IMG/VR virus record: IMGVR_UViG_3300025009_000068
Location: 1-64,000 of that record
DNA: 64,000 bases
From: a virus
Direction: 5' to 3' (one strand)
Position 1 is the first letter of the stretch; each line of letters opens with the position of its first letter. Made by a program: the position numbers and the translations under genes. This document shows positions 53,579 through 61,065 of the stretch, piece by piece. The notes below the pieces were generated by a model. It saw only the letters and a list, made by a program, of their open reading frames with translations, ran no database searches and had not been told where the DNA came from.

Positions 53579-53872
53579 TTACCCTCTCCCCATCTGCCCC
53601 GTGAAAATCTTGGGATGCGCGATCATGATCTGGCTCCCGGCATCCTTCCCTTCCCGGCACTGCTGCATGTAGTGCTTCACCACGGCACGGTTGATGTCCG
53701 CCATAAGTTGGAAGAATGCGTTGGGGTCGTTGGGAAAGCCCGTGACGGAGATCTGGCCGTCCGTGAAAAGCTTTGCCTGGAGGTGAAAGACCGCCTTGGG
53801 CTCGGAGTTTGGTGCCGAGCTGCCATAATTCTCGTTGTTGCCATTGCTACCGCTACCCTCTTGACTGGCCAT
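53579..53872 (-). CDS. Hypothetical small protein
   Basis: A 97-residue protein with ATG after CGGGAG. The first ~25 residues are polar and disordered (SGSNGNNENYGSS); the rest is an alpha/beta domain (FHLQAKLFTDGQISVTG ... FFQLMADINRAVVKHY). Nothing specific is recognised. It belongs to the lysis/packaging cluster. Confidence 0.55.
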   Translation of the reverse strand: MASQEGSGSNGNNENYGSSAPNSEPKAVFHLQAKLFTDGQISVTGFPNDPNAFFQLMADINRAVVKHYMQQCREGKDAGSQIMIAHPKIFTGQMGRG

Positions 53873-53953
53873 GTCGTATTTTCTCCCGCAAGAAAATTTG
53901 TTGAATGGATAAAATATCTTGTAACTGGAATCAGAATTCCCCTTCCCGTGCCA

Positions 53954-54325
53954 TCACCCGTCTCCCTGCTGCTCGGCATCGCAACTCTCGACCTTTCGCT
54001 CAGCCACGATCTCGGCAACCTTTGCGGCCTCAACCGTGCCGGTAATGGCCCCGCTGGTTCGCAACCGAATCCAGATGGCGGCTACTCCGTCACAAAGCGT
54101 CAACACGGCCGGAATGGCAACAGCAAGCGCCGTGCTGATGGTCTGCATGTCCTCCGCGCTCATCGCACTATAAAGGCCCAGCGCGGAAAGCAGCGTGACT
54201 CCGGTCTTGATGAGTTGGTAAAGGATCGATTGAGACTTGTACCAGTCCTTATTCCCCTCGACCGTTGCAACCGTGCCCTTGACTTCGGGCGCCGCCTTGA
54301 GTAGTTGCCACCAGGAGACATTCAT
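53954..54325 (-). CDS. Putative holin
   Basis: A 123-residue membrane protein with ATG after GGAGTGAAGCG. It has a hydrophobic helix (KTGVTLLSALGLYSAM) and a second one (ALAVAIPAVLTLCDGVAAIW), followed by a charged C-terminal tail. This two-helix form with a cytoplasmic tail, in the lysis cluster with a SleB lysin, fits a class II-type holin that forms the inner-membrane hole. The second helix contains a Cys. Confidence 0.6.
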   Translation of the reverse strand: MNVSWWQLLKAAPEVKGTVATVEGNKDWYKSQSILYQLIKTGVTLLSALGLYSAMSAEDMQTISTALAVAIPAVLTLCDGVAAIWIRLRTSGAITGTVEAAKVAEIVAERKVESCDAEQQGDG

Positions 54326-54350
54326 CGCTTCACTCCGCCTCTCACTTTCG

Positions 54351-54833
54351 TCACTTCACCTTCGAAGCCAGGTCCACTCCGCCACAGAACGCATCCAGGA
54401 ATCCAAGCCACTTCGCCACATGCTCCATCGTGGGCGCCTTTTCACTCTTGAGCCCCATGACGCGCACCATGTCATTAAGCAGAAGCGCCACGAAAACCTT
54501 GTCGGTCTTGGTGCTCGCCACCCAGATCTGGCCGATCTGCTCTTCGATTAGCCCCTGAATGACAAGCGGGTCGTCTCCAGTCTGGATCACATCCTTTACG
54601 GTGCAGGTCGTCAACGTGACGTGCCGATACTCGGGAAGGTAGGCATAGGCCGCGAACCCAGCCTTCTCTGCAATGCTTTCAACGGTGTCCTGCACGGACA
54701 TGCCTGCGCATCCTCCAAGAATGGAAAGCGATACCATGAAGGTGGAGGTGAGCGCCATGAAGGCGAAGATTCCTACCATGATGTTCCAGAAATGACTATG
54801 CTTGATGATTCTTTCCGTGTTCATGCTGTTCAT
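54351..54833 (-). CDS. Putative outer-membrane lipoprotein (o-spanin-like)
   Basis: A 160-residue protein; ATG at 54833 follows GGGGGAAATCATC. Residues ~15-35 form a signal segment (FAFMALTSTFMVSLSILGGC) with a lipobox-like ILGGC, so acylation of that Cys is expected. The mature part is helical. In a lysis cluster, with a holin and a membrane protein next door, it could be the outer component of a spanin pair. Its mature domain of ~120 residues is longer than most o-spanins, so this is an inference. Confidence 0.5.
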   Translation of the reverse strand: MNSMNTERIIKHSHFWNIMVGIFAFMALTSTFMVSLSILGGCAGMSVQDTVESIAEKAGFAAYAYLPEYRHVTLTTCTVKDVIQTGDDPLVIQGLIEEQIGQIWVASTKTDKVFVALLLNDMVRVMGLKSEKAPTMEHVAKWLGFLDAFCGGVDLASKVK

Positions 54834-54879
54834 GATGATTTCCCCCATTTTTGATTTTTCCACGTTTTTAATTCGGTTC

Positions 54880-55254
54880 TCACTTATCCCCTTTCCAAAT
54901 CTTCTCAATGCTCGCCCGGATCTGCCGGCGATCGTCTTTACTCTCTCCATCCGCGACTTTCAGCGCCGCGATCTCCCGAGTGTTGACCTCCGTCGCAATC
55001 CTCATGTGCTGCAACTGCTCATTTATGCTCATGATTTGAGGGTATAACACCGACCAGATTGTGAGCAGAAATGAACCGGTGACGCACAGGATGCCATAGC
55101 CCGTCCAGCGAATCCATTTGAGGTCGGTCATGGCTGTTGTGAGTAAGGCCGCGAACTCCGGATGAAAATCACATGTTTCACACTCGGTTTGGTTACCATT
55201 ATGACTCGACCTCTGCATTGCAGTTTCATCCTCGTGGATTGCTCTGTCTCTCAT
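54880..55254 (-). CDS. Single-pass membrane protein (possible i-spanin)
   Basis: A 124-residue protein. A transmembrane helix at ~48-70 (TGYGILCVTGSFLLTIWSV) is followed by a charged helical periplasmic part (EQLQHMRIATEVNTREIAALK), the layout of inner-membrane spanins. The lipoprotein at 54351 would be its partner. The N-terminal part contains CETC and FHPEF. The ribosome site is not clear for the chosen ATG. Confidence 0.5.
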   Translation of the reverse strand: MRDRAIHEDETAMQRSSHNGNQTECETCDFHPEFAALLTTAMTDLKWIRWTGYGILCVTGSFLLTIWSVLYPQIMSINEQLQHMRIATEVNTREIAALKVADGESKDDRRQIRASIEKIWKGDK

Positions 55255-55260
55255 TGAAGT

Positions 55261-56670
55261 CTATGCTCCCGCTGCCATCGCATCGACCGCCACTACATGC
55301 CGCTGCCATCGCTGGAGCTCCATAGCCAAAATAGCCTCGACCGCCGGGCCACGAACCGCCGCATGATCCTCTAAGCTTGGAAGAGGGAGGAGAACTGACT
55401 CGGGCTCGAAAGACCGCTCTTCGGAATCTGCCGTTGCCGCTTCTGCCTTTAATGCTTCCACCTTTATCGCCTCTTCCTTCATTCTCCTATCCATGTCCGC
55501 TAATCTCATTCCACCACTCAAGATCCCGCGCAAATCCAGCTCAGCATCCAGCGTCATCGAAGCGCGGTTGGAGGCCGAAAAAACCAAGGGAAGAATGGAG
55601 GCAACGTCAACAGTAACGCCGCCACGCTCCTCACTTCCCTCACCCTTCAAGGCCTCTCTCCACTCTTCGCTCTCCAACTCAACACTCGCATACATGGCCT
55701 CCGCTACTCTCCCGCGCAACACGTCAGGATCAATCCGCGCATGTCGGCAGCACCAGGCCAGTGTGAACGGGATTTGATCTTGCTGGATACCCTCTTCCAC
55801 TTCTTCGCCTGTTGCACCCCCAGCCCTGCCAATCCCACCGCCAGCCCTGCCGGTCCCGTGAAAAACCTCGAAGGGAGGAATCCCGGGGGCCCGGGGCGAA
55901 AACCACTCTTCCGATGGAAGCGCGATCCAATCGTCCCCGAACAAATCACCCGGCCGCCGCCCGGCAATCTCGGCCATGGCTACCTGCCGCGCCCGGAGAA
56001 ACGTGGTCCGAATCGCTGTCTGAATAATGCGCTGCGCCGTGAGCCTGAGAATCGTGGCGGGCTCCATGTCGAGAGCATCGCTGCAAAACAGGATGGAGAT
56101 TTTCGGGCCATAGTTACGCTGTAGGAACTGCCTTGAAAGAGGGGACGGTGTAGTATAGTGATCCGAGGATGGCATCCTGCGAACCGGAGGGACGTATGCT
56201 TCCGGGCCGCCTGGACAAGCTTCACGCTCAGCCTCGACGGCATTGCGCTCGGTCCATGTCCCCCACACAGCGCCATACTGCTTATTCTTCATCCTTTTCC
56301 AGCTCACCGCATGAGCTTGTGCTCGGCTATGGACCACGCCGACCAGCGTCTGCCATATCCCGCCGCCAAACCACTCGGCCCCGTCCTCGCCATCGAGGAA
56401 CCAGGCTCCAAGCTCGAGCCAAAGGTCCCGCTCCAAGGTCTCGTGGACTATTCCGCTCACCGGCCAGAGCGCCACGACCGTCGCATCCTCCACGGCTTGG
56501 GCGAGTACGGCAGCCGCCAGGGACCTCGTTGAGTCATAGATGAGCGAGCATGGCGACGCAAAGCCCATGATGTCTTCGTGGTAGTTTACAAAGCTGCCCG
56601 CGCTTCCCGCTCGCTTGGCTTGCGCCGATGATGCTGGCGACGCCGGTGACGCTGGACGATCTCCCCCCAT
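55261..56670 (-). CDS. Unknown late-operon leading protein
   Basis: A 469-residue soluble protein, first gene of the minus-strand late operon, with ATG after AGAGGAAA. The N-terminal ~170 residues are rich in aromatic and acidic residues (WPVSGIVHETLERDLWLELGAWFLDGEDGAEWFGGG cannot be assigned). There is a CCRHARIDP segment near 315 and an acidic/Leu-rich C-terminal half. No membrane or signal segment. As the promoter-proximal gene it should be strongly expressed. I do not recognise a family. Confidence 0.6.
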   Translation of the reverse strand: MGGDRPASPASPASSAQAKRAGSAGSFVNYHEDIMGFASPCSLIYDSTRSLAAAVLAQAVEDATVVALWPVSGIVHETLERDLWLELGAWFLDGEDGAEWFGGGIWQTLVGVVHSRAQAHAVSWKRMKNKQYGAVWGTWTERNAVEAEREACPGGPEAYVPPVRRMPSSDHYTTPSPLSRQFLQRNYGPKISILFCSDALDMEPATILRLTAQRIIQTAIRTTFLRARQVAMAEIAGRRPGDLFGDDWIALPSEEWFSPRAPGIPPFEVFHGTGRAGGGIGRAGGATGEEVEEGIQQDQIPFTLAWCCRHARIDPDVLRGRVAEAMYASVELESEEWREALKGEGSEERGGVTVDVASILPLVFSASNRASMTLDAELDLRGILSGGMRLADMDRRMKEEAIKVEALKAEAATADSEERSFEPESVLLPLPSLEDHAAVRGPAVEAILAMELQRWQRHVVAVDAMAAGA

Positions 56671-56885
56671 TTTCCTCTAAGCCCTCCTCCCCTTCAAGGC
56701 TTGCTGTGTCTGTATTTCTCACCGTTCTCGACCCATTCCCCGGCAAAATACTGTTCTTGGAGCATTATCATACAGGTGAGGATGACATACGGCCAGAAAA
56801 ACCTTGAAGGAATGAATTTGTGTTGGGATAGATGGGCATGTCAGGGCGGGGTGGTGCAGAATCGGTGCAGAAACGAAGAAAAGGC

Positions 56886-56943
56886 GGGGCGAGTGGCTCC
56901 GAACCGGTGGGTAAGGCCGATTTGTGAGCGGAGCACTCGCCCC
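56886..56943. repeat. 15-bp inverted repeat with one bulge
   Basis: GGGGCGAGTGGCTCCG (56886-56901) pairs with CGGAGCACTCGCCCC (56929-56943) except for one unpaired G, leaving a 27-base loop. On the minus strand it is followed by GCCTTTTCTTCG, so it may be an attenuator ahead of the late operon. It lacks RYYYAAC/GTTRRRY ends and is therefore not an attC site. Confidence 0.65.
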
Positions 56944-57168
56944 TGGAGGAAGAGGGGGTTGAAGGGTGAAGCCTTGAAACTTTCGTCGGGAACCATTCCG
57001 GTAAGCTCAGTAAGTCCTTGAAAGGAGGAGGGAAACAAGGGCTTACTCCTCTTCCCGGAAAAAGGACAGATCTCCCCATCGTAGCATGGGTGGGACCTCT
57101 CCTGCGGCGTCCCCGTGGCGGCCGTGGTCCGACCCCACGCGCGGACGATTGCACATTTGCCTCGAAGA

Positions 57169-57235
57169 TGTCAAGTCCTTGTCAAGTCCTCGGAAATTCC
57201 CTCTCTTCAAGGTCATACCATTAAATGGTCATACC
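57169..57235. repeat. Clustered short direct repeats and palindrome
   Basis: TGTCAAGTCCT occurs twice in tandem (57169-57179, 57180-57190), and GGTCATACCA twice (57211-57220, 57226-57235) around the palindrome ACCATTAAATGGT. The cluster sits at the edge of an AT-rich tract, an architecture used by operators and replication origins. Confidence 0.6.
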
Positions 57236-57365
57236 AACAAAAGGTCGGACAACCTTACCAATAAAAACTATGTTACTGGAATTGCTTGTGTTTTTTTCTA
57301 TTTTTTCCTTACCAATTTTATATTCCGTGAAATTATTGGGGAATTGTTTCCGCAAAAAATAATTC

Positions 57366-57391
57366 TTGACTTCCGAAAACGGAAGTATTAA
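57366..57391 (+). promoter_or_regulatory. TTGACT promoter element with embedded palindrome
   Basis: TTGACT at 57366-57371 is followed by the palindrome ACTTCCG-AAAA-CGGAAGT (57369-57386) and TATTAAGG. The palindrome covers the -35 region and spacer, so a repressor bound there would block polymerase. The -10 is weak. It would drive the plus-strand genes from 57515. Confidence 0.4.
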
Positions 57392-57514
57392 GGTGTTTTT
57401 GACGGTTAATTTTCACGGAAAAAAAGAAAAAAGTTGAAAAAGATGTTTTTTTCTGTGTAAGTTTGGTGAAGGTTGGAAGGAATTACAAGTCGTTACTGTA
57501 AAGGAGAAACGGAC

Positions 57515-57733
57515 ATGCTGAAATGCGAGAACCCAAAAATGGAAAAGAAGACTCTGGCTGCGTTTCGTGCGTTGCACCCAGGCCGCAGCGTCAAGTGGAG
57601 TGCATGGTTTGAGCATGGACAACTTTGGATCTGCGGAACCAACGGCGCACAGTACAGCGTGGTGGATGCTGAAGGACCTGGAAGTGTGGATGGGTTTGAC
57701 TTTGAGCTTGTGACCGAGCCCGATGAAGATTAG
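57515..57733 (+). CDS. Small hypothetical early protein
   Basis: A 72-residue protein with ATG at 57515 after AAAGGAGAAACGGAC. It is a small alpha/beta protein with three tryptophans (VKWSAWFEHGQLWICG) and an acidic tail. First gene after the presumed early promoter, so perhaps a host-takeover or regulatory protein (inference). No family is recognised. Confidence 0.6.
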   Translation: MLKCENPKMEKKTLAAFRALHPGRSVKWSAWFEHGQLWICGTNGAQYSVVDAEGPGSVDGFDFELVTEPDED

Positions 57734-57824
57734 CCATGATTCCTTTTAGCGCGCCCGGCCCACCCGGAGCCGATGATCCGGGCATAACCAGCAACACCAA
57801 CAACCAAGAAATGGAGAAATGACC

Positions 57825-58151
57825 ATGACCGAGTACAGCAACCCCAGGATGAGCGCAACAATCGAGAATTGGCCGAGCGGATCAAGGAAAGTGACAGCGG
57901 TCTTCGCAATCGAAAAACACCCGAAGAAAGGCGAGCGAGCTACCCGGCAGACTACCGGGGCCGTCAAGAAGCTCACATATTCCACGAAGGCCCGCATCGT
58001 GGACGGCTCCGACGGGCGCACCTACATCGCCGCGCTTTCCTCCACTTACAGGATCATCACGATTATGAATGGAGACATGAAATACCATCACGAATCGTTC
58101 CACCATGACGACCCGAGATATCCTGATCTCCTCTTGGCATTGTTTTCCTGA
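57825..58151 (+). CDS. Small hypothetical protein
   Basis: A 108-residue protein; ATG at 57825 is best spaced from GGAG. It is basic in the first half (SGSRKVTAVFAIEKHPKKG) with a beta-rich centre (TYSTKARIVDGSDGRTYIAAL) and an acidic/His C-terminus (YHHESFHHDDPRYPD). No motif identifies it. It is co-directional with small early genes on both sides. Confidence 0.6.
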   Translation: MTEYSNPRMSATIENWPSGSRKVTAVFAIEKHPKKGERATRQTTGAVKKLTYSTKARIVDGSDGRTYIAALSSTYRIITIMNGDMKYHHESFHHDDPRYPDLLLALFS

Positions 58152-58254
58152 TTTCCCCCTACGCTCTCGACCTGGACACCGGGAGCGCGGGGAGAAGGCA
58201 GGGGAAGCAGTAACGATGACCAATCACACCACAAACGAAAGGGAGAGAGCCACA

Positions 58255-58431
58255 ATGACCACAAGCAAAGCCAAAAAACTTTACCGAAACTTGATAGAGA
58301 ACTGGAGCATGGCCATTGAGGATGGATTCCCGACTCTCGCAACTGATTATTCCGAGGAAGCCAAGAAGCTCAGGGCACGGTATCCTGAGTGTGATGAGCC
58401 CTACAACGAAGAGGAGGAGGTAAACCATTAG
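58255..58431 (+). CDS. Small helical hypothetical protein
   Basis: A 58-residue acidic protein (SKAKKLYRNLIENWSMAIEDG) with ATG at 58255 after GAAAGGGAG. A start at 58216 would add 13 Thr/Glu-rich residues and is also possible. Ends 2 bases before the next gene. Unknown function. Confidence 0.5.
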   Translation: MTTSKAKKLYRNLIENWSMAIEDGFPTLATDYSEEAKKLRARYPECDEPYNEEEEVNH

Positions 58432-58433
58432 CC

Positions 58434-58658
58434 ATGCCACCCATAGAAGATGAATCCAGCCCCACCCAGTACACTCCACAATGGCGCTCGGCACCCTACG
58501 CCCTGCGCCTGATCGGCAGGCTCCACGATCTGAAGCGCAACGACCCGAAGCCGAGCGAGCCAACGCCTTCCCGTGAAGGGTCAATGCCTACTCTTGGGGC
58601 AGAAGCCTCGGCACCGACCCGAAAGCTGACCATCATTAGAAAAAAGAACAAACCATAG
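58434..58658 (+). CDS. Small basic hypothetical protein
   Basis: A 74-residue protein with Pro/Ser/Thr-rich ends and a basic core (APYALRLIGRLHDLKRN), ending in KLTIIRKKNKP. The ribosome site (GAGGAGG) overlaps the previous gene and is 13 bases from the ATG, suggesting coupled translation. No family. Confidence 0.5.
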   Translation: MPPIEDESSPTQYTPQWRSAPYALRLIGRLHDLKRNDPKPSEPTPSREGSMPTLGAEASAPTRKLTIIRKKNKP

Positions 58659-58673
58659 AAAAGGAGATCCATT

Positions 58674-59093
58674 ATGGCTCACTACAAAAGAAATAAAAAA
58701 CTCGTTACCCGTCACCTCATGGCAGAGCGGGCGCTCGGTTCAGAAATCGAAAGTTCTGGTATCGTCACGGCATTTGACGACACCGATTTTGAGGCCGGAA
58801 AATGTTGTAATGGGGGCCATTACAGATTCTGGATAGAGTATCAATTTATTGGCAATTCCACATGGAAGCTGGTTTTCGGAAACAGTTCCGATTTTGAAAG
58901 TTGTTCGAATTGTGGTGATTTTGCTCGCGACCGCCATGAAGGGCTGACAGAAGATGGCGACGGATGGGAAAGTTACTGCCCAGTCAAGACAATCTCCACC
59001 ATGGAACTTGTTCACGAACTGAAGAGAATAGACTCCTCCACTCGTGCATGCAACTACTACCCTGAAGAAAAAGCCGAATACTGGAGACTCTAA
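58674..59093 (+). CDS. Hypothetical protein with CxxC motif
   Basis: A 139-residue protein with ATG after AAAAGGAGATCC. It contains KCCNGGHYRF, then CSNCGDFARD; four clustered cysteines with histidines could bind zinc. The middle is a beta-rich segment (FWIEYQFIGNSTWKLVFG). No clear family. Probably an early regulatory or host-interaction protein. Confidence 0.6.
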   Translation: MAHYKRNKKLVTRHLMAERALGSEIESSGIVTAFDDTDFEAGKCCNGGHYRFWIEYQFIGNSTWKLVFGNSSDFESCSNCGDFARDRHEGLTEDGDGWESYCPVKTISTMELVHELKRIDSSTRACNYYPEEKAEYWRL

Positions 59094-59135
59094 GCGATTA
59101 CTAAATGCACTAAAAGAGGAAGGACAAAAAACAAC

Positions 59136-59342
59136 ATGGACTTGAATGACGACATCGCTTATTGGGAACAGATTAGGATGAGGTGGGAAGCCGAATTGAG
59201 GGACTACCCGGAGACGACACTCCTAACGAAAAAGAAAATAAATGGGTTGACTCGCAGGATAAACCGGATGATGTCATTGCGTGAGGAGGTGGACGCACTC
59301 AGAAAAGACACAAAAAAATTCATCGATGAGTTTTTCTCCTGA
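59136..59342 (+). CDS. Small helical protein
   Basis: A 68-residue, fully helical charged protein (YWEQIRMRWEAELRDY, LREEVDALRKDTKKFID), compatible with a short coiled coil. ATG follows AGAGGAAGG with long spacing. Unknown function. Confidence 0.55.
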   Translation: MDLNDDIAYWEQIRMRWEAELRDYPETTLLTKKKINGLTRRINRMMSLREEVDALRKDTKKFIDEFFS

Positions 59343-59351
59343 TTAAGGCCG

Positions 59352-59377
59352 AGCCCCCAACCTTCGTGGGCGGGGCT
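59352..59377 (+). terminator. GC-rich hairpin after early genes
   Basis: AGCCCC (59352-59357) pairs with GGGGCT (59372-59377) around an inner CCA/TGG pair and a small loop, directly after the gene ending at 59342. No T-tract follows, so it could be a weak terminator or processing site. Confidence 0.4.
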
Positions 59378-59425
59378 GAGCGCAAACGAACAATAATAAT
59401 ACGGAGGAAGAAAGGATAATCAACC

Positions 59426-59743
59426 ATGCCACTCTACAACGCAAAAGGCGAACAAATCCTCTCCCCGGCCGCCGCCGCCCGAGCAACCGGAATGACCGAC
59501 CGATGGATCCGGATGATGATGACCGAGGAGAAGGTCAGGTCCTCCCTGGAAGGGGGGAGGCGATTCGTGGTGGTGAGCAGCTTGCGGGAGCGGCTGCTTG
59601 AAATGCGAGGGAAGCGGGAAGAAATTGTCGCGAAGAATGGAGGGTACGGAGAAGAAGGGAGAAAGGCGTTGAGGAGGAGGAGGGAAGACAGGTACTGGGA
59701 AGGGAAAATGAAGAAGTTTTTGGAGAATGAGATTGTTGACTGA
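59426..59743 (+). CDS. Excisionase-like HTH protein
   Basis: A 105-residue protein with ATG after GGAGGAAGAAAGGATAATC. The N-terminal half reads ILSPAAAARATGMTDRWIRMMM, then LEGGRRFVVVSSL: a helix-turn-helix followed by a beta wing of the MerR/excisionase-like type. The C-terminal part is basic and Arg-rich. It may be a DNA-binding regulator or recombination directionality factor. Its SLEGGR is encoded by one of the dispersed DNA motifs. Confidence 0.65.
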   Translation: MPLYNAKGEQILSPAAAARATGMTDRWIRMMMTEEKVRSSLEGGRRFVVVSSLRERLLEMRGKREEIVAKNGGYGEEGRKALRRRREDRYWEGKMKKFLENEIVD

Positions 59744-59771
59744 GCACATTACCTTGAAAAGGAGAAATGCC

Positions 59772-60266
59772 ATGACGACCACTACCATGACGACCATTGC
59801 CGAGAAACATAGCACTCAACTCTCCACGCAGATTGCAACCCAGCCAGCTACGCAGCCAGAAATTCCCCCCTTCTCGGCCCCGCTCCACCTGCCCCTTGCG
59901 AACGCCTATTGGCATCAGGGCGTGAGGTCCTGGACGCGATGTCGTCACCTTGCCGTTGAGCACATGATGCCCATACTCGCCGCGAGGGGAAAGAGGAATG
60001 AGGATTCATCCGTTTCCTCTGCCTCCTTCGCTCTTGGCGCCATTCCCCACTTCTCCCCGGAGTACCCGGCCTTCCTGCGACGCGAAATCTTCCGTAAGGA
60101 CCACGCCGCAGACCCCGGCAACAACCCTTTCCCGGTTGACGGAGGAGACCTGGCATGCATTTTCGAGGATGTAACTTACGTTGCAATCCGGCCTGAGTGG
60201 GATCGGGTGACCATCATGGGTGGAATGGGGAGGGGCGGAGTTAAGAGCGAGAGCGCGCGGAGGTGA
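59772..60266 (+). CDS. Hypothetical protein, last plus-strand gene
   Basis: A 164-residue protein; ATG at 59772 follows AAAAGGAGAAATGCC. The first ~30 residues are Thr/Gln-rich; then SWTRCRHLAVEHMMPILAARG and a Phe/Pro-rich part (IPHFSPEYPAFLRREIFRK). It ends with a basic Gly/Arg tail before a bidirectional terminator. Function unknown. Confidence 0.6.
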   Translation: MTTTTMTTIAEKHSTQLSTQIATQPATQPEIPPFSAPLHLPLANAYWHQGVRSWTRCRHLAVEHMMPILAARGKRNEDSSVSSASFALGAIPHFSPEYPAFLRREIFRKDHAADPGNNPFPVDGGDLACIFEDVTYVAIRPEWDRVTIMGGMGRGGVKSESARR

Positions 60267-60296
60267 GAGAGCGAGGATAAAACGTCGAAAGCAGAC

Positions 60297-60360
60297 AAAA
60301 GCCTTAAGGGAAAGGGGCCTTACTTTCTTGACCTCCTCACCTTCAAGGCTTTTTCTTTTT
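60297..60360. terminator. Bidirectional intrinsic terminator
   Basis: AAAAGCCTTAAGG (60297-60309) pairs with CCTTCAAGGCTTTT (60340-60353) with one bulge; a long T-rich run (TTTTTCTTTTTATTTT) follows on the plus strand, and a shorter TTTT (GGCTTTTGTC) on the minus strand. It lies between convergent genes ending at 60266 and 60343. The right arm is a CCTTCAAGG motif copy. Confidence 0.75.
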
Positions 60361-60819
60361 ATTTTCCCCGTCATGTCTCTCGCCCTCCCGCGCCATATAC
60401 TCCTCGATCCAAGTTTCAATATCCTCATCCCTAACCGCCCACCACCCTTTCCCGGGAAGCTGCTTCGCCGGCAGCCCGGCCTGGGCCACGAGCTTTTTTA
60501 CGGTCTCGGGACAAAACGGCCTCGAAGGAGAGAGCCTGCGCCCAATGGAGCGGAGCGTGCGGTGCGTGTGGTCCGGCACAGGAGGGAGCGATGCGATGTT
60601 TGGCCGCGGGATCTCATGGCGGAGAGCGTCCGTGATCTCCGAATGGCAGGCCGAGGCGGTGAATTTCAGGAGGCGGGATACTGTTTTTTCTATTGAGGAT
60701 GGCGGGGAGGGTTGCACTGCGGGTGGTTGTGTGAGTGGTTTCGCTGCTGGTTTCGCCGCCGCCGCTTCCCCTCGAAGGGTGGTGATTGGCTTTCCTTGAG
60801 GTGATGGTCTTCGCGCCAT
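60343..60819 (-). CDS. HTH protein (excisionase-like C-terminus)
   Basis: A 158-residue protein with ATG after AAAGGATAAGCC. The N-terminal ~100 residues are Pro/Ala-rich and disordered. The C-terminal ~55 residues (ETVKKLVAQAGLPAKQLPG, then WWAVRDEDIETWIEEYMA) fit a small HTH_17/excisionase-type domain with the usual tryptophan wing. The rightmost minus operon ends with this gene. It probably binds DNA at a phage control site. Confidence 0.6.
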   Translation of the reverse strand: MARRPSPQGKPITTLRGEAAAAKPAAKPLTQPPAVQPSPPSSIEKTVSRLLKFTASACHSEITDALRHEIPRPNIASLPPVPDHTHRTLRSIGRRLSPSRPFCPETVKKLVAQAGLPAKQLPGKGWWAVRDEDIETWIEEYMAREGERHDGENKKKKP

Positions 60820-60822
60820 GGC

Positions 60823-61062
60823 TTATCCTTTCTTCTGCTCTTTGAGAAGCTTGGCCAACACCACGCATGCGGCCACCGTACTATGATAGCTCCCACGATT
60901 TCGATATTCCTCTCTGGCCACCCGCTGCAAACCCAGAAGATCCTCCCTCCCCTTCCCGGCATAAAGCTCATGTGCTTTTCTGAGCGCCATCGCAAAATTG
61001 AAATCGTGGATGCTGTTTTCTGCGTCTGAGGCCTCGACGCGAATCAGTGCTTCAATGTCCAT
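60823..61062 (-). CDS. Small helical hypothetical protein
   Basis: A 79-residue helical protein (NSIHDFNFAMALRKAHELY, HSTVAACVVLAKLLKEQKK). ATG follows GGGATAAGCC; the stop lies 3 bases before the next start. Unknown function, part of the minus early operon. Confidence 0.6.
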   Translation of the reverse strand: MDIEALIRVEASDAENSIHDFNFAMALRKAHELYAGKGREDLLGLQRVAREEYRNRGSYHSTVAACVVLAKLLKEQKKG

Positions 61063-61065
61063 GGC

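Larger units (their letters stand above)
56671..57514. other. Divergent control region, candidate origin
   Basis: An 840-base gap lies between the late operon (minus) and the early plus genes. Its left half is GC-rich and contains copies of the CCTTGAAGG motif and the hairpin at 56886-56943. Its right half (57230-57470) is strongly AT-rich and contains the repeat cluster and the promoter/palindrome. A TATGATAAT at about 56768 (minus direction) could be the late promoter -10. No gene in the gap has a convincing ribosome site. Confidence 0.55.

Noticed and set aside
56886-56943. A second attC site
   Set aside because: Hairpin and bulge are similar, but no RYYYAAC/GTTRRRY ends flank it.
56701-57021. 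106-codon plus-strand frame in the divergent region
   Set aside because: No Shine-Dalgarno, odd composition, and it overlaps the hairpin; treated as non-coding.
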